In this document: piece after piece, positions 52,201 through 61,200 of the stretch | Layout of the letters: each line of letters begins with the position of its first letter | Position numbering within the stretch: the first letter of the stretch is position 1 | Origin: Tridacna crocea | Taxonomy: Eukaryota > Mollusca > Bivalvia > Cardiida > Cardiidae | Length of the DNA: 64,000 bases | Direction of reading: 5' to 3' | Assembly: GCA_943736015.1 (NCBI GenBank) | Contig: OX031062.1 | Location: forward strand, 31,717,462 to 31,781,461 | Notes under the pieces: generated by a model | The model's input: the letters and a program-made list of their open reading frames with translations, nothing else | The model's database searches: none | Told to the model about the DNA's origin: nothing | Made by a program: the position numbers and the translations under genes

Positions 52201-55200
52201 GTAGCCCCCATTCACCAGAGCCATGTTTCTTGACCAATCAAAATTTCACAAATACTTTTTGAAAAGGGTCAACCAAAGAACATCCCTGAGAAATTATTTC
52301 AAAATCTGACCAGCGGTTTCAGAGAAGAAAATTTGTTAAGAATTTCCTCATTTCCCTATAGTGCAAGTAGCCCCCATTCACCAGAGCCATGTTTCTTTAC
52401 CAATCAAAATTTTGTGAACAATTTTTGAAAAGGGTCACCCAAGGATCATCTCTGTGAAATCATTTCAAAATCTGTCCAGCCGTTTCAGAGAAGAAGAATT
52501 TTTAAAAATTTCTTCATTTCCCTATAGTGCAAGTAGCCCCCATTCACCAGAGCCATGTTTCTTGACCAATCAAAATTTCGCAAACACATTTTGAAAAGGG
52601 TCACCCAAGGAACATCCCTGAGAAATTATTTCAAAATCTGACCAGCAGTTTCAGAGAAGAAAATTTTTTAAGAATTTCCTCATTTCCCTATAGTGCAAGT
52701 AGCCCCCATTCACCAGAGCCATGTTTCTTTACCAATCAAAATTTCGCCAACAAGTTTTGAAAAGGGTCACCCAAGGAACAAGTCTGAGAAATTATTTCAA
52801 AATCTGACCAGCGGTTTCAGAGAAGAAGATTTTTTAAGAATTCCTTGATTTCTGTATAGTGCAAGTAGCCCCCATTCACCAGAGCCACAATTTTTGACAG
52901 ATCAAAATTTCACGAACAATTTTTGAAAAGGGTCACCCAAGGAACATATCTGTGAAATAATTTCAAAATCCACGGTTTCAGAGGAGAAGATTTTTAAAGA
53001 ATTTCCAAAAAATTCCATTTCGTTGCCATGGCAACCAGAGTTTTTGACAGAATCAAATTCTGTGAACACTTTTTAAAGAGGACCTCCCAAGGAACATTCC
53101 TGCCAAGTTTGGTCCAAATTGGCCCAGCGGTTTAGGAGGAGTTGATGTTTAAAGAATTGTTGACGACGCACGACGGTTACCAGCATTTTCTCCTTTTCTC
53201 ATAATGTTTTCAAAAGGCTTCTTTCCCAAGGGCGTTAAAGATCAAGACTGTGCAGTAATGAGTTACGCACCCTTTTGCCAGAGCAAGGCTCTGACACATT
53301 TTTATAAATGTACAAACTATAAAATTTTGGACTTGTCCAAATTTAAAGCAATTCCAAAAATGCCACAATTTTTCCTTGATAGGGCAGAAGACATTGTGGG
53401 GAAAGGAGAAAACGCCAGTTACGAGCATTTTCTTCTTTTCTCACAATGTTTTCAAAAGGCTTCTTCCTCAAGAACATTAAAAGTCAGGACTGTATGGAAC
53501 AAAGAGTTAAAAGTTGTCCCTAACATCAACAACCCAACATAGGGTCCAATCAGACTGATGTATACCTAACCTGAAGAACCAGCTTGGTAATTATCTTTTG
53601 TGCCTCCGAGTTTTGATACTCTAGAAGATCAGCCAAGAGGGATATGTGTATGTCATCATCAGTGATGTCATCATTAGTCAGTGACATCATGCAGCGACAA
53701 CATTCCTTCTTAAAGACTGTTGCAGCAGACAGAATTTCAACATTTTCACAATCTCTCACTGTTGAAAAATAACAATAAATGTAAGTAATATGCAGTCTAG
53801 TATAACAAAGAGTTTCATATGAATGGAGTTCTATGCCACCATTCATGGTAATTTAGTTAAAGCAAATTCTTACAAAGACTTATTCATGCTTTTTCCCCAG
53901 TATCAGATAAGGGCTTTCTACTCACACTGCCATGTCCATTTACAATCCCACATACTGGCTAGGCTGTTAAAGATCGGAAACCCTGATCAACTTCTCATAA
54001 CCAACTATTTTCTATCTGGAAAGTAAAATTTGCTGTTTTGTATAGACTTAACTCTTTACAAAACAACAAAATTTAAGACTGGACTTAATTGAAACTACTT
54101 GCAGGTGACAAAATAAACATAACTCAAAAATTGAAATTTGTTTCCAGCAGGGTAGAAAATGTTGTAGGAAAAGGAGAAAATGCTGGTTACCAGCATTCTC
54201 TCCTTTTCCCACAATGTTTTCAAAAGGCATCTAAAAACCAGGGATTGTTCAGTAAAGGGTTAAATGCCTCTGTTAAAATAAAATCTCCAAGAATCTTACC
54301 AAGCACATTATCGTCCCTGGACTCCTTCAGTTTTGTCATTCTTTCCAACCTTTGTTGCTGGGTACACATGGCTGCTTGCTGTTTCATGTCCTCTTTAGTG
54401 TCAGAGTGCATGAGCAGTCTGTGGAACAATTCACGTTCTTGTATATGCTTGTTTTCCAACAAGGCCATCAAGGTACCCTGAAACACATAATGTTGCTCTA
54501 AGCTATAACCCTTTATCAAACAATCCCTGGTTTTTACGACCCTGAGATAGAAGCCCTTATGAAAACACTGTGGGAAAAGGAGAAAATGGTGGTTACCAGC
54601 ATTTTCTCCTTTTCCCACAATGTTTTCTACCCTTCTGGAAAAAAAATTCAATTTTTGAGTTACCCTTATTTTTTCGTTTGCGAGTACATTCAATTTGGAC
54701 CTGTTTAAAATTTTTTCATGTAGTCAAAGAGTTCATCTAAAATTATCAACTGATCTTTAGAAGGTCTTATTACTACTTAAGTTTTTTCACAGTGAGTTTT
54801 GAACACTATTAGACTGCAAAAATTTGCAGTCTGATCTCAGATTCATACTGATTGTTATGCTAAGACGTTTATGCAAAATTCAACCATAAATATTGATAAG
54901 TTGGGTCTTTTTTGTCCACCAACGCTCAAAATGCATGTTTGGATTTATTCCTTGAAAGATTGATAGACAATGCTGTAAGTAATCATTTTCTCCTTTCCTC
55001 ACAATGTTTTGAAGAAATATTCCACCATTTCAGTGACACTAATTTTGTCATCTGTAAACACTTTGGATTTGGAAAAGTCCAAAATTTTGCCATTCGGTAA
55101 AGAATTAACAGACTGAAAGAATATGAGAGGAACAAAAATAGAGAAAGGCTGACCAGCATGCTTATCAAAGATTTGTCCTGCGGGATTGGAACTTGAACTT

Positions 55201-58200
55201 CTTTTGTTTTTTGCTTTTCAATACTGTTCAGCCACCTCATAGCTAGTCTAGTATATCTGTCCTTGTCATTGGCCAATCTGAAATAAAAGTATAGTATGAA
55301 AATGAAATTCTAGCAAGATACATGAGGCAAAAACTTTGTTCATGCACCACAAAAAAGTTATTTGACTGAGAGATTCAAGACAATGACATGTTAAAAGTAA
55401 TATACAGAACATTTTTTTTGTTGGAAACAAAGCATTCATTTAACATTGTTTAACCCATTACCACACAATCCCTACTTTTGACGCCCCATGAGAAAAAAGC
55501 TTTTTGAAAACACTGTGGGAAAAGGAGAAAATGCTGGTAACCAGCATTTTCTCCTTTTCCCACAGTGTTTTCTACCCTTCCCAGAACAAATTTCAATTTT
55601 TCAGTCATCTATATTTTGTCGTCTGCAAATGATTTCAATTGGGACCCATCTAAATTTTTCTTGTGTGGCAATGGGTTAAGTGCTGTGTATCAGTCAATTC
55701 CCACTTCTACCTCATCTATAGCTTCCACAGCAAAAAGGCAAATAAGGAATTAAAAATTTCCAGTACTATTCAACATATGCATTATGACGCTGATAGACAT
55801 GCATGAATCACATGACACACTATTATACTCTGTATGGCAGATATTGGCTGATAGTGTAATGATACTCTCTGGTCTATACTTATATAGCATCACATTGTAC
55901 AACAATATCCTCTCACTTATCAAAGAGAGACAGAGTAACAGTTCTGGGTCCATATTCACCAACCATTCTTATATTCTATATTAGGTCTAATTCTGAAATT
56001 AGAAAGTAACACAACTTCTGATTGGCTAAAGCAAATGGTTTAGCCAACCAGAAGTTATGTTACTTTCCGATGTTGAAAATACTCGAAGACCATGAATGTT
56101 CTTATGAACGCCTGGTGAATACGGACCCTGACTTACTATACAAACAACATTTTTCTCACCTGTATTTGATTTCTTCTTGCTGTCTCTCCATCACTCCAAC
56201 TGAGGAAGCAGCCACTAAGAAGGACTCTTCCTGTAATGCCAGGAAGCATTCTCTTTGTCGACAAACAAGCTGTATCTGACGGTCCTTCTCTGTGAAAAAA
56301 TCTTCTGTTTGGCCTGAAAAATTGTTTACCTTCTATCAGGAATACAAAATAGTTATACTTATACTACAGTTCACATTCTTTGATTGTTAAAGGTCCCTTA
56401 ACCCTTTCCCACACGAGAAAATTTTAGACTGGTCCAAATTCAAAGCATTTGCCGACGACAAAATAAAGGTGACTGAAAAATAGAAATTTGTTCTGGGAAG
56501 AATAGAAAACACTGGGGAAAAAGGAGAAAATGCTGGTTACCAGCATTTTCTCCTTTTCCCACAGTGTTTTCAAAAGGCTTCTTTCTCAGGGGCGTCAAAA
56601 GTAGGGATTGTGTGGTAATGGGTTAAATTAACCCATTACCAGACAACCAAATTTTACACTGGTCCAAATTGAAACAAACTGCAGACGACATTTTAAAGAA
56701 CATTTCAATTAAAATTTAAGTACAATACAGGGTAGAAAACATTGTGAGAAAAGGAGAAATTGCTTGTTACAAGCAATTTCTCCTTTTCTCACAATGTTTT
56801 CCACAGTTATATATTTTTAGTGCGTCGAAATGCGGTATTGTGTGGTAATGGGCTAAAGCAATCTGGAGAAAATATCAAAAACGAATCCCAATGACTGAAA
56901 ATGTTTTTTTGGGTATGCACTAAAAATATATTACTAAAAACCTGCGATTGACACAAATAGTTTCCTACGATTACAAAACAATGAATATTTTGAAAGGAGC
57001 ACCCGAGATTTAGCATTTTATTGGGCGAGTTGTCCCTACTTAAAATAAGAAATGGCTTTGGCAGACCCACCATAAAACTTCTATCAACCCTACAAAATGC
57101 ATTTACTGTTTTATTTCCTTGAGAAATAAAATCTTGGAGCATTATGGTAGAAACAGATGAAACTCCCTATGAGAAATTTCTCCCCTAAGCCATAATGTTT
57201 TCAGTTGTCTGCACGTGAAATTGTGTCAAATTGAAACTCACCCTTAATTTGCCTTGATAAACTAAATTTTTCCTCCTCTAGCCTGCTGTAGATATCCTGT
57301 AATGGATTCACTGACTCCCCTTTCTTTATGACTCCAGTGTCTTCATCCATGAATAGATTCATTGTCACCTCTATCAGAAATACAAAAAAGGAGGTATTCA
57401 GCATATTATTGTAACAGAATACTTTAGTTAGGCGTGTGCTTGGCAAATGGTAACAAAAACTTCAGTTAGGCATAAATTTCAGTGTTGCTCAATGTGTTAA
57501 AAAGGCTATAAATGTTGGAAAATGTCATATTAAAAAACATACCAATGAAGAAAAAATAGGTGAAGGTGGCATGTATTAACTCTTTACCACACAATCCCGA
57601 CTTTTAACGACCCTGAGAAAGAAAGCCTTTGAAAGCATTGTGGGAAAAGGAGAAAATGCTGGTAACCATCATTTTCTCCTTTTCCCACAATGTTTTCTAC
57701 TCTTTCCAAATCAAACTTCATTTTTTGATTCACATTTGTCATCTACAAATGATTTCAATTTGGACTAGTCCAAAAAATTGTTGTTTGGTAAAGAGTTTAA
57801 AGCCCATTAGGAGCAAAGTGTAAACAATTCTGAATAAAAAAAAAAACGGTCAATTTCAATCATATCAATCAAAAGTGTTGTGATTATCATACATATGATG
57901 ATATGTTAGAGCACTTGATCAAAGTTCCTGCATTAATTCTAGTTTTTATATTTATTGTTCTGCAAGTGACTGGAATCCTTCAGATCATTAAACTTTCAAT
58001 ATCTGCCATACTTTTAAAGGGTGGTAAATAAATTTATATCTATTCTATACACAGAAGAGCTCACATTTGATGGCTATCGGTAAACTATTATCATTTGGGA
58101 CCCATACTGTTTCCTACTCTGTCAAGGAACTTCATTACATCTTTATTAACTTCCAACTTGTTACTGCAGATGCTTTGAGTCCAGAGGAGTCTCAACTTCG

Positions 58201-61200
58201 CTGTATGAGAAAGAGAAAATATGTGCAGTGGTTCATTTTATATCTTACCTAGACTTTGCTGTCCCTTGACCTTATTTCTAAAGACATGTGGACACACCCC
58301 CATTATTTGCTGAACTGTTTCAGCCAGAGTAAAGTCTCCAAGAAGACCTGGCAAAATGTGACCTGTGGACATAAAGACAATTTATGAAGTCAAAGCAATA
58401 TAGTCTTTACCCATTTGCACACAAGTATAAAAGATAGGGAAAAGAGGAACAAATCTTTAGAATGAGTAAATGCTCCTTTTTCCACAGGGATATCTGTACA
58501 GTTTCTCACAATTTTTATCATTTTGTTGCATTGTGATGTTAAATTCTAGTAGATGAATTGAGCACATTTATGAGATGACATTAACACATATTTGATGCTG
58601 ACCTTTTACCAGTTGAAAAAATGTTCTATCTATTGAAAACATAATGAAGATGACAAAATGAATCTTGTTTAAATCATGTCTTTTGTATCTAGCAGCATAA
58701 GAAACATTGCAGGAAAAGGAGAAAATGCTGGTGACCAATATTTTCTCCTTTTTCAACAATCTTTCCAAAACTTCTTTCCCAAAGTCATAATAATTTGGGA
58801 TTGTGTGGCAAAGCGTTAATTCACTTTGATTAACTCTGCCTTTCTATCAAATGTTTATCATTTTTGCAATATGTGACAGTTTGCTGCAGGTCTGAAGATG
58901 TCAGTACACCAACAGACTGATAGTGTTTTCAAACTCACAACCCTTAAATACAAGCCCTGTCCATTACCTCTCAGCTATCACGGTACAGCTACTTTTTCAG
59001 AGGTAAATGTGCAAGTGATACATAGAACCTACCCATTTTGATTTGCTCTTCAGCCTGTGCAAGTAAGTCATCTACCTTCTCCTGTTTGTCTTCATCTGAG
59101 AGAAGCTCCCACTGATCAGATCCAATCCTGATCTGTAAAGTATCAGCCAGAAGTTTCAGGCGCAATACTTTGTATTTTTCATCAAGAGCCTGGAATGATA
59201 CATTATGATTGCGTATATACAAATCCCTTTACACATGCCACACTTTGGTAAAATGGGGCTTTATACATCTCTGTGATTAGTTAGATCACGCAAGTCATCA
59301 CATTATCATGGATCTATTAAATCCACTTTGTATAACAAACAACTTAAGCCTGAGGTAAATTGGTCCTCTAACATGCCAAAACAAATTACAAAAAGCAATC
59401 TTTTTATTCTACAAAGTTAAGCCTGTGCAGACTGCACAGTCTGACCTGGCTTCATCCTTTTTCCTGAAAATGCATAAAAGACCATCCTTGTCACATAGCA
59501 TGGTCTATATGTATTCATGTATACTCTCTCAAAAAAGAAGCGCAACATCAGATTATCTTTTTGAAATATTATACCAGATATTGACAATTTATGAGTGATT
59601 TATTGACAATATGTGACAAACTGTGATATTCCAAGGTAAAAGAACTCATGAACAAGAAGTGTGCCAATTTTTGCATTCCTGTGTAAATTATTTATATCAT
59701 AAATTATGAAAATAATATATGAAGTAAATTTCCTATTTTCTGTATGTTGCATTTCTTTTTTGAGAGAGTGTATTATATACTAAATTGAAGTAATGGGTCA
59801 TAGAATAAGGAACCTGTGTTGTGTACATTTTGTATCTCAGGTATATTTCCCTTAACCTAGCTAAATCTAAAAGAAAAATTGATCACTGGAACACTTTGTA
59901 ACATTAGTTATGATTTGTTCTTGCCTTTAAATGTTTACTGTATTGATCAATAAAAGAAGTATTTCACTTAGTACTGTACCATACAGGTAGGTCTTTTACC
60001 CCTTTAAATCTTTACCAAACAACATATATTTCAGACTGGTCCAAATTGAAAGCATTTGCAGATGACAGAATAGAAGTGACTGAAAATTCGAAATTTGTTT
60101 TGTGAAGGGTAGAAAACATTGAGGGAAAAGGAGAAAATGCTTGTTACCAGCATTTTGACCTTTTCCCACAATGTTTTCTAAAGGCTTCCTTATCAGGTGG
60201 CATCAAAAGTAGGCATTGTGTGGTAATGGGTTAAACACCATCCCAAAGACAAAAACTTTAGTTGGAAAATGTAACTAGCATTTTCTTTTCCCACAATGTT
60301 TTCTATCCTTTTCTAAGACAAGTTACAACATATTAGCCATGTTAAGTTATTTGTCTGTAAATGCTTTTTGGAACGTTCTAAATATTTGTCATTGGGTAAA
60401 GAGTTAACACTTTAACAAACAACAAAATAGAGAATAATCAACTGGTTATTTTTGATATGAAAAATATCTCACGAGGATGCGTTGTTAGGCGTTGAAAAAA
60501 CGAGTGCGCAGCACGAGTTTTTTTAACGCCTTACGACGCGTCCGAGTGAGATATTTTTCATATCAAAAATAACCAGTTGATTATTCTATTTATTATATAC
60601 CTTATTAACATCATTATTTGTAATTTTGCGTTTGAAATTCGAAAAAAATGTAGTCGAAAAAAAGGTAGTTCCCAAATGACATCAGGAAGTGAAAGTTGAT
60701 AAGGTCACTAGTGATGATATCAAAATTTATTACACTGGGAAATTCCAGGATTTCACTGCTAGGTATATAATGAATTCATTTATGTCCATATTAAAAGCAT
60801 TTGCAGACAGCAAATCACATAAAACTCAAATGAAACAATCTGACCTCCTACTCCTCTTTTCAACTATGTTTTCATAATACACTTTTCTCAGGGGTGTTGA
60901 AACTTGGAGTGTGTGGGAACTCATAGTAGACAAATATTAAACACAACTATTCCTCGCCTAAAATTATTTTCTACATCATTTAATGGCTTTGTATTAATCT
61001 TCATCATGTTAACCCTTTACTCCACAGATACTCATTTCTACACATTGCATGTTGAAGCCTTTGGAAAACATTGTGGCAAAAAGTGAAATTGCTCGTGACG
61101 AGCAATTTCACCTTTTGTCACAATGTTTTCTATGCTATCAAAAGGTGTCATTTACACATAAGAAGTGGCTTCATCCTTGCTGTCATTTAGGGTCAATTAG

